A stretch of DNA of 64,000 bases, taken from positions 558,001 to 622,000 of the forward strand of contig NZ_CP058669.1 of the NCBI RefSeq assembly GCF_014323565.1, read 5' to 3'. This stretch comes from Hyphobacterium sp. CCMP332 (GTDB lineage Bacteria; Pseudomonadota; Alphaproteobacteria; Caulobacterales; Maricaulaceae). Both the position numbers and the translations under genes were made by a program. The notes under the pieces were generated by a model, which did no database searches, had not been told where the DNA came from, and saw only the letters and a program-made list of their open reading frames with translations. Positions within the stretch are counted from its first letter, which is position 1. Every line of letters starts with the position of its first letter. Positions 8,203 to 17,525 of this stretch are shown one piece after another.

Positions 8203-8580
8203 ATGAGTCTGGATAACGCGCCAACACTGGCAATCTTGCGTGAGTCGATGGCTTTTCACAGTCAGCGGCATGATTTGCTGACGCAGAACATCGCGAACGC
8301 CAATACGCCCGGCTATACGCCGCAGGATTTGTCTGAAGCCGATTTCCATCGAACGCTGCAGCAACAGCTGCGCAATTCCGCCAGCATGTCTGCCGGAAGC
8401 CGCACCTATAGCGCGCAGGACCGCCCCGACAGCCAGACCACAGTGAACGGAAATTCCGTCATTCTGGAAGAGCAGATGGTGCGGGCTCAGGAAAACCGCA
8501 TGCAATATGAAACCGCGCTGACGCTTTATCAGAAAAGCCTTGGCCTGATGCGCATGGCAGCGCGTCCGGTCGGCGGTTAG
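8203..8580 (+). CDS. flgB: Flagellar basal-body rod protein FlgB
   Basis: Proximal rod subunit. 125 residues, with the rod-family N-terminal motif (LTQNIANANTPGYTPQD, about residues 27-43) and a C-terminal helix (EEQMVRAQENRMQYETALTLY, about 87-107). The middle is Ser/Gln-rich and short, as expected for FlgB. First gene of flgB-flgC-fliE, 11 bases before flgC, downstream of the CtrA box. The rod genes and FliE, the MS ring-rod adaptor, are normally co-transcribed. Confidence 0.95.
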   Translation: MSLDNAPTLAILRESMAFHSQRHDLLTQNIANANTPGYTPQDLSEADFHRTLQQQLRNSASMSAGSRTYSAQDRPDSQTTVNGNSVILEEQMVRAQENRMQYETALTLYQKSLGLMRMAARPVGG

Positions 8581-8591
8581 GAGATCGATAG

Positions 8592-9005
8592 ATGACTGAC
8601 GCAGCTGATGCATTATCTGTCGCCGCCGCCGGGCTTCGGGCCCAGTCTGCGCGGATGCGGATCATTGCCGAAAATATCGCCAATGCGAACTCGACGGCAG
8701 AGACGCCGGGTGGCGATCCGTATCGGCGGCAAATGCCGGTGTTCGAGGCCGAGCTGGATCGGGCGTCAGGGCTGGAAACCGTGCGCATGACCCGGGCCAC
8801 GCCGGACATGTCGGAATTTCGCCTGGAATACGAACCGGGCCACCCCGCTGCGAACGCGGAAGGGTATGTCCGGTATCCCAACGTGCAGACATTGGTCGAA
8901 CTGATGGATATGCGCGAGGCTCAACGCTCTTATGAAGCCAATCTCAACATGGTGGAATCCAGCAAGCGCATGATGGAGCGCGCGCTGGACCTTCTGCGCC
9001 GATAG
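8592..9005 (+). CDS. flgC: Flagellar basal-body rod protein FlgC
   Basis: Proximal rod subunit. 137 residues, with the N-terminal motif RMRIIAENIANANSTAETPGGDPYRR (split here as residues about 21-46), the FlgC-typical insertion after NIANA, and a C-terminal helix (LMDMREAQRSYEANLNMVES). GGAG precedes the ATG by 7 bases. Lies between flgB and fliE. Confidence 0.95.
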   Translation: MTDAADALSVAAAGLRAQSARMRIIAENIANANSTAETPGGDPYRRQMPVFEAELDRASGLETVRMTRATPDMSEFRLEYEPGHPAANAEGYVRYPNVQTLVELMDMREAQRSYEANLNMVESSKRMMERALDLLRR

Positions 9006-9016
9006 GAGCTTAGACA

Positions 9017-9331
9017 ATGGCAATGGATATCACAGCCGCTCTCAGCGCGTATCAGCAAGCTGCCGGCGCCGCAGGCAGCGCCGCTGCCGGCCCGGAAGCG
9101 GCCGAAGCCGGTGGCCTCAAATTCACCGAAATGGTGCAGGGCGCGCTGGAAGCGACAAATGCGTCACTGGTGCAGGCCGAGCAGTTGACCGCCAGCGCCG
9201 CGACGGGGCAGGCCGAGCTGGTCGATGTGGTCACGGCGGTTGCCGCTGCCGAAGTCCAGTTGGAAACGGTTATGGCGGTCCGCGATCAGGTGATCCGCGC
9301 GTACAACGACATTCTGAAAATGCCGATCTAG
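9017..9331 (+). CDS. fliE: Flagellar hook-basal body complex protein FliE
   Basis: Joins the MS ring to the rod and is the first substrate of the export gate. 104 residues, with an Ala/Gly-rich N-terminus and the FliE core LKFTEMVQGALEATN plus the conserved C-terminal helix that ends VQLETVMAVRDQVIRAYNDI then LKMPI. A second ATG two codons in (9023) is also possible. Last gene of its operon; a strong hairpin terminator begins 21 bases after the stop. Confidence 0.94.
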   Translation: MAMDITAALSAYQQAAGAAGSAAAGPEAAEAGGLKFTEMVQGALEATNASLVQAEQLTASAATGQAELVDVVTAVAAAEVQLETVMAVRDQVIRAYNDILKMPI

Positions 9332-9352
9332 ATATTCCTGTCTGATTACGAG

Positions 9353-9385
9353 AAAGGGCCCGCAGACAAAATCCGCGGGCCCTTT
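9353..9385. terminator. Bidirectional rho-independent terminator between fliE and the DUF885 operon
   Basis: An 11-bp perfect stem, AAAGGGCCCGC / GCGGGCCCTTT, around an 11-base loop, followed by T-rich sequence on the plus strand and preceded by A residues that serve the minus strand. It sits between two convergent transcription units. Confidence 0.85.
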
Positions 9386-9417
9386 TCCTTTGATCGATTA
9401 ACTGACCAGAAGAGGAA

Positions 9418-11319
9418 TTACTCCTCTGCCTGAACCGCCTCGACCCACGCATAGACGCGCTCTTCGAGAATATTGAGCGGAACGGCACCCTGGGTCAGCA
9501 CGACATCATGGAAGCCGCCCATGGTGAAATCGTCACCCAGCGCCGCCTGGGCTTCACCGCGCAATCGGAGAATTTCGTTCATCCCGATCTTGTAGGCCGT
9601 CGCCTGACCCGGGATCATGATGTAGCGGTCGATTGCACCGACGATATCACCCTGCGGATTGGGCGTGTTTTCAGCGAGATAATCAACAGCCTCCTGCCGG
9701 GTCCAACGGTAATGATGGATGCCGGGATCAACCACCAGCCGGCCGGCCCGCCAGAGCTCCATCGCCAGGCGTCCGAAGTTGGAATACGGATCGTCATAGA
9801 AGCCCATTTCCAGCGGCAGGTATTCGGTATAAAGCCCCCAGCCTTCCGTATAGGCGGTCACGCCGCCGAAGCGACGAAACGCGGGCACCCCTTGCAGCTC
9901 CTGCATGATGGCCAGCTGCATGTGGTGGCCCGGAATGCCTTCATGATAGGCGAGGGCTTCCATCTGATAGGTCGGCATTTCGGCCATATCCCGCAGATTG
10001 GCGTAATACCGGCCGGGACGCGAACCATCCTCCGACGGGCGATTGTAGAAGGCCTTGCCTGCGGATGCCTCTCGGAAGGGTTCGACGCGAACGACCTCCA
10101 TATCCGCCTGCGGGAAGGTGTTGAAAAAGGCCGGCAGCGCTTCGCGCATGTTGTCGATGATCGTGGTCGCATCAGCCAGATAGGCGGCGCGGCCTTCGTC
10201 TGTATTGGGATAATAGAACTGCTCGTCGGTGCGCATGAATTCGAAGAAGTCCTGTAGGGAGCCCTCGAAGCCGACTTCGGCCATGATGTCACGCATCTCG
10301 CCGTGAATGCGGTCCACCTCGGCAAGGCCCAGATTGTGGATCTCCTCCGGTGTCATGTCGGTCGTGGTGTAGCCGCGTAGCAGATAGGCGTAATATTCGC
10401 CGCCATCCGGCATGGTCCAGACACCGTCATCATCGCCGGCCTGAGCTTCCATTTCGCCAAACATGGCGATCATCCGCTCATAGGCGGGCTGGAGGACGCT
10501 CACCATTGCGGCTTCGGCGTCCGCGATCAAACGCTGATGCTCGTCCTCCGGCAGATCCAGATCGGCAACCTTGTTACGGAAATCCGCCATGATGGGAGAA
10601 TCCGTGCCGCTGTCATCAAACGGATGACCGCTGATGACGTTTTGCGCCGTCGCAATCATTGGCGGATAGGTCCAGCGGGCGGTCCGGATGCCCATATCAA
10701 AGGCGCGCCGGGCATTTGCCATCGATTGGTCGAGATAACCATCGACACTGTTCAGACGGGCGATATAGGCCTCGGCATCCGAGACATCGGCCACCCGGTG
10801 CTGGCCAATCAGGAAGGACGGCACAAAGCTGTGCGGACCGGCGCGGGGCGTAAAGATATAGCCATGGTCCTGCCAGCGGCGGCTTTCAATCGCACGCTCT
10901 GCATTGCGCTCGAACATGCGCCAGGAAATCTGCGCGCTTTCATCGAGCGCGTCATAATCGAACTCCGACCGCATACGGGCCAGATTGGCCTCGGTGATTG
11001 CGATGCCTTCCTCGGCAAATTCCGGCGAGACGTCACTCCACTGATCGTAGTCGGTTTTCCGTCCCAGAAAGGTTTGCGTGACCGGCGAACGGGCAACCCC
11101 CGCCTCATAGACCTCCTCAAACCAGGCATTCAGCCGCGCGGTTTCGGTTGTTTCGGCCGAGGTGTCGTTGCCGTTATCGCCATCATTATCGTTTGCCGCT
11201 GATGTGCTGGAAACGTCATTCGCAGGCGTGGACGGTTCCGGCGTCTCGCCGGACGGGCTGCACGCCGCGAGGAGAGCAGCCAGCGAAACGGACGTCAGAA
11301 AGGTCGGAAATTTTGTCAT
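9418..11319 (-). CDS. DUF885 lipoprotein, metallopeptidase-like (copy 3 of 3 in operon)
   Basis: 633 residues. Lipoprotein signal with lipobox LLAAC (Cys about 20), an Asp/Asn-rich linker with NDNDGDNGND, and a full-length DUF885 domain. The zinc-site-like motif AYHEGIPGHHMQ lies near residue 450, and the conserved C-terminal end DVVLTQGAVPLNILEERV is present. DUF885 proteins are thought to be metal-dependent peptidases from this HExxH-related motif; the substrate is unknown. Six bases separate its start from the stop of the preceding paralogue, so the three are co-transcribed. Confidence 0.85.
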   Translation of the reverse strand: MTKFPTFLTSVSLAALLAACSPSGETPEPSTPANDVSSTSAANDNDGDNGNDTSAETTETARLNAWFEEVYEAGVARSPVTQTFLGRKTDYDQWSDVSPEFAEEGIAITEANLARMRSEFDYDALDESAQISWRMFERNAERAIESRRWQDHGYIFTPRAGPHSFVPSFLIGQHRVADVSDAEAYIARLNSVDGYLDQSMANARRAFDMGIRTARWTYPPMIATAQNVISGHPFDDSGTDSPIMADFRNKVADLDLPEDEHQRLIADAEAAMVSVLQPAYERMIAMFGEMEAQAGDDDGVWTMPDGGEYYAYLLRGYTTTDMTPEEIHNLGLAEVDRIHGEMRDIMAEVGFEGSLQDFFEFMRTDEQFYYPNTDEGRAAYLADATTIIDNMREALPAFFNTFPQADMEVVRVEPFREASAGKAFYNRPSEDGSRPGRYYANLRDMAEMPTYQMEALAYHEGIPGHHMQLAIMQELQGVPAFRRFGGVTAYTEGWGLYTEYLPLEMGFYDDPYSNFGRLAMELWRAGRLVVDPGIHHYRWTRQEAVDYLAENTPNPQGDIVGAIDRYIMIPGQATAYKIGMNEILRLRGEAQAALGDDFTMGGFHDVVLTQGAVPLNILEERVYAWVEAVQAEE

Positions 11320-11325
11320 CGGAAT

Positions 11326-13230
11326 TTACTCCTGTTCGAGTTCTTCGCGGCGTTCCGCCACATAGTCGTTGACCAGCTCCGTCAGGACCGCCAGCGGAAT
11401 CGATCCGTTGGTCAGGACGACGTCATGGAATTCGCCATAATCAAACGCATCGCCGAGTTCGGCCTGAGCATAGTCACGCAGTTGACGGATCCGGATCTGG
11501 CCAATCTTGTAGGATGTGGCTTGTCCCGGCCAGACGATATAGCGCTCGACCTCGCGGGTCACCTCTTCTTCCGTGAAGGAGGTGTTCTCCAGAAGGAAAT
11601 CGATCGCGTCCTGCCGGCTCCATTGCAAGGCATGAATGCCGGTATCCACGACCAGACGCCCTGCGCGCCAGAGCTCGTAGGCAAGCTGCCCGAAACGCTG
11701 ATAGGGATCGGAAAACAATTCCATCTCATTGCCGAGGCTTTCCGCATAGAGCGCCCAGCCTTCGCCAAATGCAGAAAGATAGAGCAGGCGCTGGAACATC
11801 GGCGTGTTCTCGCGTTCAAGCGCCAGCGTCAGCTGAAAATGGTGGCCCGGAAGGCCTTCATGCATCGCCAGTGTCTCCATTTGATAGACAGCCAGATTCC
11901 GCATGTTGGATGTGTTGGCGTAGTAGATACCCGGACGCGCCCCGTCGGGCGAACCGGTATTGTAGAAAGCCGTGGGCGATCCGGCGGCCCGGAAGGGTTC
12001 GACTTCCCTGACCACCATTTCCCCGCTTGGTATGGTGTTGAAATAGTCCGGAACAGCCGCGCTGACCCGGTCGAAAAAGGTATTGACCTCATCGATGTAA
12101 CGCTGACGACCTTCATCCGTGTCGGGATAGTAGAATTGGGGGTCGCTCCTCATGAATTCGAAGAATTCCTGAAGCGTTCCCTCATAGCCGACCTCATCCA
12201 TCACGCCGCGCATCTCGTCGTGAATACGCGCGATCTCGGCCATGCCGGTATCGTGGATTTCCTGTGCGGACAGGTCCGGGATCGTGGTAAAACTGGCGAG
12301 CTGGGACTGGTAGTATTCCTCGCCGCGCGGCAGCTTCCAGGCACCATCACGATCATCGGTCATTTCGGCATGGCGTTCGAACATGGCGATCAGGTCACGA
12401 TAGGCCGGCCCGACCTCGTTGGTCATAACCACCGTCGCGCGTTCAATCAGGGCCTCTTTCTGATCATCGGGAATGTCGAGCGCATCAACTTTCGCGGTGA
12501 AGTCGGCCAATAGCGGCGACGGCGTACCGGAATCGTCAAAGGGCGCGCCCGTGATGATGTTCTGCGTATTGCCAATCAGGTAATCGAAAGCAAAACGCGG
12601 CGGGATGACACCATTTTCCGCGCGCTCATCAGCCTGCGCGATCAGGCTTTCCAGTGCCGGAGCAATACCTTCCAGCCGCGAGATATAGGCTTCGGCATGC
12701 CCGGCTGTCTCCACGCGATGCTGACTGATCAGAAGCGTTGGAAAACCGGTATGCGGGCCGAACATCTGGGTGAAAATGTAGTTCTGATCGCGGAAGGAAA
12801 ACTGCCGGATTCCGGTTTCTGCCAGATATTCGAAAACGAGGTAGGAGACCCGCGCATCATCATTCAATTCGGCTTCGTCAAAGTTCGAGCGGAGGTAGTC
12901 GAGACGCTCGATCCGCCGCTCATTGGCCGCAATGGCCGCTTCTTCCGTGACCGGGTCCCAGCGGCCATAGGCGTTAAGATCATCGATGCGCCCCAGCGCC
13001 GTCAGCGTTGTGGGCGAGTATTGAAGGTCCGCTTCAAACAGCGTGTCAAACCAGGCATAGAGACGCTCGGATTCCGTTTGCGCGTCGGCCGCCCCGTTCG
13101 AAGTTGACGAAACGGGTTCGACATTTTCCTGCGCGGGTGCCGATGCGGGCCTGGCCTCATCATTTGCCGGGCTACAGGCGGCGAGCAAGGCCAGGCTGGA
13201 GGCGCTGGCCAGTAAAATACGAAGTGTCAT
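11326..13230 (-). CDS. DUF885 lipoprotein, metallopeptidase-like (copy 2 of 3 in operon)
   Basis: 634 residues from the ATG at 13228-13230, chosen because MTLRILLASASSLALLAAC is a textbook lipoprotein signal; an upstream in-frame ATG (13296) would add 22 non-signal residues inside the previous gene. The domain carries AMHEGLPGHHFQ, the equivalent of AYHEGIPGHH in its neighbours, and ends VVLTNGSIPLAVLTELV. It aligns by eye over its whole length with both neighbours, so it is a tandem duplicate that has diverged considerably. Confidence 0.85.
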   Translation of the reverse strand: MTLRILLASASSLALLAACSPANDEARPASAPAQENVEPVSSTSNGAADAQTESERLYAWFDTLFEADLQYSPTTLTALGRIDDLNAYGRWDPVTEEAAIAANERRIERLDYLRSNFDEAELNDDARVSYLVFEYLAETGIRQFSFRDQNYIFTQMFGPHTGFPTLLISQHRVETAGHAEAYISRLEGIAPALESLIAQADERAENGVIPPRFAFDYLIGNTQNIITGAPFDDSGTPSPLLADFTAKVDALDIPDDQKEALIERATVVMTNEVGPAYRDLIAMFERHAEMTDDRDGAWKLPRGEEYYQSQLASFTTIPDLSAQEIHDTGMAEIARIHDEMRGVMDEVGYEGTLQEFFEFMRSDPQFYYPDTDEGRQRYIDEVNTFFDRVSAAVPDYFNTIPSGEMVVREVEPFRAAGSPTAFYNTGSPDGARPGIYYANTSNMRNLAVYQMETLAMHEGLPGHHFQLTLALERENTPMFQRLLYLSAFGEGWALYAESLGNEMELFSDPYQRFGQLAYELWRAGRLVVDTGIHALQWSRQDAIDFLLENTSFTEEEVTREVERYIVWPGQATSYKIGQIRIRQLRDYAQAELGDAFDYGEFHDVVLTNGSIPLAVLTELVNDYVAERREELEQE

Positions 13231-13252
13231 TTCAGGTCCTCCCCAGGACGTT

Positions 13253-15130
13253 TTATTCGGCGAGTGTCTCTTCGATATAGGCGTCGACCAGTTCACTGAG
13301 CAGGGTCAGCGGAACCGAGCCATTGCTCAACACCACATCATGGAATTCCCCGAAGTCGAAATCGTCACCCAGCGAATCCATGGCGCGTTGACGCAGTTCG
13401 AGAATGGTCAGCATGCCAACCTTGTAGGACATGGCCTGTCCCGGCCAGACGATGTAGCGGCGCACTTCGTTGCGAATATCGCCTTCCGTCATGGGCGTAT
13501 TGGCCAGCATGTAGTCCATGGCTTCCTGCTCGCTCCAGTCATAATAGTGGATGCCGGTATCCACGACCATGCGCGCGGCCCGGAAGACTTCATAACCGAG
13601 GCGGCCAAAATCCTGATAGGGGTCCGTGAAGAAGCCCATATCCTTGCCGAGATTTTCGGCATAGAGCGCCCAGCCTTCGCCATAGGCCGAATACCAGGTG
13701 ACGCGCTGGAACATCGGCACTTCGTCGAGTTCCTGACTGATGGCGATCTGCATATGGTGGCCCGGCAAGCCTTCGTGATAGGCCAGTGTTTCCATCTGGT
13801 AGACTGGCAATTCGCTCATCTGGGCCAGATTGACGTAGTAGGCGCCGGGCGCAGAACCGTCGAGGGGGCCGGGTTCGTAAAAGGCGCCGGTCGCCGTTTC
13901 AATACGATATTGTTCAACGGCGCGGACATCCATTTCGGCCTGCGGCAAACGTCCGAAAAATTCTGGCAGGCGTTCGCTCATTGTGTCGATCATGGCAGTT
14001 GCCTCGTCGAGATAGCGCTGCCGGCCCTCTTCGGTGTCCGCATAGTAGAACTGCGGGTCTTCCCGCAGATAGGCGAAGAAGTCCTGCAGCGAGCCTTCAA
14101 AACCCACCTGATCCATGATGTCACGCATTTCACCATGGATGCGTTCAACTTCGGCGAGGCCGGAATTGTGAACCATCTCGGCGGTCATATCGTCCCGGGT
14201 CGTATAGTTGGCGACCTGTGCTTCGTAGTATTCGGCACCGCGCGGCAGGCGGGAGACCCCGTCGATCTCGAGGCCTTCGGCAGCTTCCGCATGGCTTTCC
14301 ATGGTCGCGATCAAACGCTCATAGGCCGGCCCCACGGATTCCAGCAATGCCGTCCGGGCCGCCTCGCGCAGGGCATCGGCGTCGTCCTCGGAAATTTCGA
14401 TTCCGGCAAGCTTTTCGTTGAAATCGGCCCAGAGTGGTGAATCTTCGCCGCTCTCATCAAACGGTGCACCGGTAACAATTCCCCGCGCGGTATTGATGAT
14501 CGTTGGGTAAGCAAAATCCGGGGGCAGAACGCCGGCGCGAGCGCGCTCGTCAGCTTGCGCAACGAGGGCGTCCAGTTGCGGCCCCATGCCCTCCAGACGG
14601 CGGACATAGGCATCGGCCTGATCGGCATTCCGGACCCGGTGATAACCAATCATCATGGCCGGCATGTCACTGTGCGGGCCGAAGAATTGCGTGAAGATAT
14701 AATTGTGATCGCGGAACTCGCCCTGTTCCAGCCGGTTCTCCAGAACAAATTCCGCAAACCGGTAGGAGACCTGAGCCTGCGGCGTCAGGGCGTCAAAATC
14801 AAAATCGCTGCGCAGATTCTGCAGATCCGCAACGGTTCGGGCCTGTGCGGCTTCAAACGCTTCCAGTGACGGATCATCCCAACGCCCATAGGCATCATTG
14901 TCGTCAACAATGCCAAAATAGGTCTGTGTCTGGGGGCTGAGGGCCAGCTCTCTCTGGAATTGTTCTTCAAACGCCGCCATCAGGCGTTCGGTTTCGGATG
15001 GCGCCTCGGTCTCTGACTGGCTCGTTTCGGGTGCGGCCGTTGCAGCCGAGGAACCCGGTTCGGGCGCGCCACCGTCCGAACAGGCGGCGAGCAAGGCAAT
15101 AGCGCTTACACCAACAAGAAAGTGACGCAT
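13253..15130 (-). CDS. DUF885 lipoprotein, metallopeptidase-like (copy 1 of 3, promoter-proximal)
   Basis: 625 residues, starting MRHFLVGVSAIALLAAC (lipobox, Cys about 17) with a good GGGGAGA ribosome site. It carries AYHEGLPGHHMQIA and the C-terminal VVLSNGSVPLTLLSELV. First gene of the three-gene operon; the next begins 22 bases after its stop. Expected location is the periplasmic face of a membrane, as a lipid-anchored protein. The operon lies between fliE and fliQ but nothing in the sequence links it to motility. Confidence 0.85.
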   Translation of the reverse strand: MRHFLVGVSAIALLAACSDGGAPEPGSSAATAAPETSQSETEAPSETERLMAAFEEQFQRELALSPQTQTYFGIVDDNDAYGRWDDPSLEAFEAAQARTVADLQNLRSDFDFDALTPQAQVSYRFAEFVLENRLEQGEFRDHNYIFTQFFGPHSDMPAMMIGYHRVRNADQADAYVRRLEGMGPQLDALVAQADERARAGVLPPDFAYPTIINTARGIVTGAPFDESGEDSPLWADFNEKLAGIEISEDDADALREAARTALLESVGPAYERLIATMESHAEAAEGLEIDGVSRLPRGAEYYEAQVANYTTRDDMTAEMVHNSGLAEVERIHGEMRDIMDQVGFEGSLQDFFAYLREDPQFYYADTEEGRQRYLDEATAMIDTMSERLPEFFGRLPQAEMDVRAVEQYRIETATGAFYEPGPLDGSAPGAYYVNLAQMSELPVYQMETLAYHEGLPGHHMQIAISQELDEVPMFQRVTWYSAYGEGWALYAENLGKDMGFFTDPYQDFGRLGYEVFRAARMVVDTGIHYYDWSEQEAMDYMLANTPMTEGDIRNEVRRYIVWPGQAMSYKVGMLTILELRQRAMDSLGDDFDFGEFHDVVLSNGSVPLTLLSELVDAYIEETLAE

Positions 15131-15305
15131 GAAAATCTCCCCGAAATGGCCAAATGGCTAACTGCTGGCCTGTCTTAACGCAAAGGGCGGGAACGTAAAC
15201 CTGACCAATCTGTAATGTTGGTGGACGGACGGGTTCGCCGAACCCGCCGGCGGCACAATCCGGAGTATTCCGGAAGGTGAATTTTCGGCGCGGCGTTTAC
15301 CTTTG

Positions 15306-15320
15306 TTGACTCTTTCTTAA
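15306..15320. promoter_or_regulatory. CtrA-type box upstream of fliQ
   Basis: TTGA (15306-15309), seven bases (CTCTTTC), TTAA (15317-15320, followed by C): one mismatch to TTAA-N7-TTAA. It ends 60 bases before the fliQ start, a position like that of the CtrA site of the Caulobacter fliQ promoter. A lone TTAAC half site also occurs at 15175-15179. Confidence 0.6.
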
Positions 15321-15380
15321 CGCGAACAGCCGGAGCGTGCCCACCGTGATTTGCTGACAACGGTATGGCGGAGAAGCCGC

Positions 15381-15644
15381 GTGACGGGTTCAGAAGTTCT
15401 AGACATTGCCCGGGATTCGATCTGGTTGATGCTGGCGATGGCCGCACCGGTCATGCTGATTGGTCTGGCCGTCGGCGTGGTCATCGCTCTGTTTCAGGCG
15501 CTAACGCAAGTACAGGAAATGACACTGGTTTTCGTGCCGAAAATCATTGCCATCTTTGTTGCGCTACTCATTTTTCTGCCGATGATGGGCGCCTTGATGT
15601 CGGCTTTCATGGACGGGATTTTTGACCGGATTGTCGCGGCATGA
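15381..15644 (+). CDS. fliQ: Flagellar export protein FliQ
   Basis: Export-gate subunit with two membrane helices. The GTG at 15381 is taken as the start: it gives 87 residues beginning VTGSEVLDIARDS, the usual FliQ length, with GGAG 8 bases upstream. An upstream in-frame TTG (15351) would add ten atypical residues. Membrane helices lie about 15-38 (MLAMAAPVMLIGLAVGVVIA) and 50-75. The stop overlaps the fliR ATG. Confidence 0.93.
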   Translation: MTGSEVLDIARDSIWLMLAMAAPVMLIGLAVGVVIALFQALTQVQEMTLVFVPKIIAIFVALLIFLPMMGALMSAFMDGIFDRIVAA

Positions 15645-16393
15645 TTGGCGATCCGTCATTGCTGGTTTTTGCCGGCGCGCTGATTTTTGCCCGGCTCGGG
15701 GCGATTCTGATGCTGCTACCCGGATTCGGCGAAGGCAGTATCCCGCCCCGCATCCGGCTGGCGTTTGCTTTGCTTTTCGCGCTCGCGCTCGGTCCGATGC
15801 TGGCCGGCCAGATGCCAGCCGAACCGGAGCGGCCCCTGCAGATTGCCGGCCTCATCATCAACGAAGTTCTGATCGGGCTGATGATTGGCGCTGTGGCACG
15901 CCTGTTTCTGGCGTCGGCCGCCGTTGCAGGCCAGGTGATCGGTCAGCAGACCGGTCTCGCCATGGCTCAGGTATTTGATCCGTCACAGGGCCAGCAGGGG
16001 GCCCTGATGGCGACGTTCCTGAACCTGACGTTCATGCTGCTTCTGTTTGCCACAAACCTTCACCATCTGCTGCTTCAGGCCGCGCAGGGCAGTTACATGC
16101 TGTTTCCGGTCGGCGAACCGCCCATGATCGCGGATGCGGCGCAATGGGCGCTGAATGCGTTCATTGATGCCTTCACGATCGGCGTCCAGATCGCCTCGCC
16201 GCTGATCGTCTTTGGTCTGGTTTTCTATTTCGGGCTCGGGATTCTTTCCCGCCTGATGCCGCAGGCGCAGATTTTCTTCATTGCCATGCCGGTCAATATC
16301 ATGGCCGGACTTTTCATCACCGCGATTGCGCTGGGATCGATGGCCACACTCTGGCTGGGTCGGATGGAAAGCTTTGCCGTGGAGTTTCAATGA
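15641..16393 (+). CDS. fliR: Flagellar export protein FliR
   Basis: Single-copy subunit of the FliPQR export gate. 250 residues, with six or so hydrophobic helices, the conserved LPGFGEGSIPPRIRLAFA near residues 24-41 and the FVFGL-type C-terminal region with FFIAMPVNIMAGLF. Overlaps fliQ by 4 bases and is followed after 3 bases by flhB, the standard order. Confidence 0.95.
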   Translation: MIGDPSLLVFAGALIFARLGAILMLLPGFGEGSIPPRIRLAFALLFALALGPMLAGQMPAEPERPLQIAGLIINEVLIGLMIGAVARLFLASAAVAGQVIGQQTGLAMAQVFDPSQGQQGALMATFLNLTFMLLLFATNLHHLLLQAAQGSYMLFPVGEPPMIADAAQWALNAFIDAFTIGVQIASPLIVFGLVFYFGLGILSRLMPQAQIFFIAMPVNIMAGLFITAIALGSMATLWLGRMESFAVEFQ

Positions 16394-16396
16394 TCC

Positions 16397-17485
16397 ATGG
16401 CTGAAGGTCAGGACGAAAGCGAAAAAACCGAAGAACCGACACAGCGGCGGCTGGATGAGGCGCGCAAGAAGGGCGATGTTCCCAAATCCCAGGAAATCCC
16501 GGGCTGGTTTGTTCTGGCGTCCGGCCTCGTCGTCATCGGTTTGATGGCGCCCAGTGCGGCGCGCTCGCTATCATCCGATCTCAGCCTGTTTCTGTCGAAT
16601 GCCCATTCCATGAGCCTCGAGCCAGCGGCCTTGCGCGCTGAAAGCATGGCGTTGGGCTGGCGCGTGATTGCTGCGACAGGATTGGCGTTTGCGGTGATTG
16701 GCGCGGCCGGCCTGGCAGGCCACCTTCTCCAGACGGGACTGATGTTCACCACCGAGAAAATGCAGCCGAAATTATCCAAGCTGAATCCCCTCGAGGGCTT
16801 CAAGCGGATGTTCGGGGCCGAGGGCGTGGCAAATTTCCTCAAGGGCGTTGGCAAGATGGCGATTGTCTCCGCAGCCGTGTTTGTGGTCATCTGGCCAAAA
16901 CGGGGCGACCTCGCCACCATGCCGCAAGTCGATGTCTCGGCGCTGCTCAGCATCATTCGCGAGGATATTCTTCTGGTGCTGGTTGCAGCGCTTGTGGCCT
17001 ATGCCTTCATTGCCGCCGCAGATTTCATTTATCAGCGCCAGAGTTTCATGAAGCGCAATCGCATGTCGCGCCGGGACATCAAGGATGAACACAAACAATC
17101 CGAGGGCGACCCGATGGTGCGCGCCAAGCTCCGCCAGATCCGGCAGGAGCGTGCCCAGAGACGCATGATGGCGGCAGTCCCCGATGCTACCGTCGTCATC
17201 ATGAACCCGACCCACTATGCCGTGGCGCTCAAATACGAGCAGGGTGAAACCGCGGCGCCGATTTGTGTCGCCAAGGGCGTGGACCAGGTGGCGCTGAATA
17301 TCCGTGATCTTGCCGAAGAAAACGACGTGCCGATCGTCGAGGATCCGCCATTGGCTCGCGCGCTTTTCGCCAGTGTTGATATCGATGAAACCATTCCGGC
17401 CGAACACTTCCAGGCGGTTGCGAAAGTGATTGGCTACGTACTGACGCTCACCGGCAAGCGCGCACAAAAATCGCAACCGGGTTAG
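16397..17485 (+). CDS. flhB: Flagellar export switch protein FlhB
   Basis: Membrane protein that switches export specificity from rod/hook to filament substrates by self-cleavage. 362 residues: the usual N-terminus (ESEKTEEPTQRRLDEARKKG), four membrane helices between about 35 and 215, and the cytoplasmic domain with the autocleavage motif NPTH at residues 270-273, the same position as in Salmonella. The remainder (PPLARALFASVDIDETIP) is intact. Last gene of fliQRflhB; cckA begins 40 bases later. Confidence 0.97.
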   Translation: MAEGQDESEKTEEPTQRRLDEARKKGDVPKSQEIPGWFVLASGLVVIGLMAPSAARSLSSDLSLFLSNAHSMSLEPAALRAESMALGWRVIAATGLAFAVIGAAGLAGHLLQTGLMFTTEKMQPKLSKLNPLEGFKRMFGAEGVANFLKGVGKMAIVSAAVFVVIWPKRGDLATMPQVDVSALLSIIREDILLVLVAALVAYAFIAAADFIYQRQSFMKRNRMSRRDIKDEHKQSEGDPMVRAKLRQIRQERAQRRMMAAVPDATVVIMNPTHYAVALKYEQGETAAPICVAKGVDQVALNIRDLAEENDVPIVEDPPLARALFASVDIDETIPAEHFQAVAKVIGYVLTLTGKRAQKSQPG

Positions 17486-17525
17486 ACTTAGACAGGCGGA
17501 TATTGATTCGCATAAGGACAGAGCC

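Noticed and set aside
11425-14440. Two 360-codon plus-strand frames opposite DUF885 copies 2 and 1
   Set aside because: They resemble each other only because they mirror paralogous genes on the minus strand; they lack signal, start context and domains.
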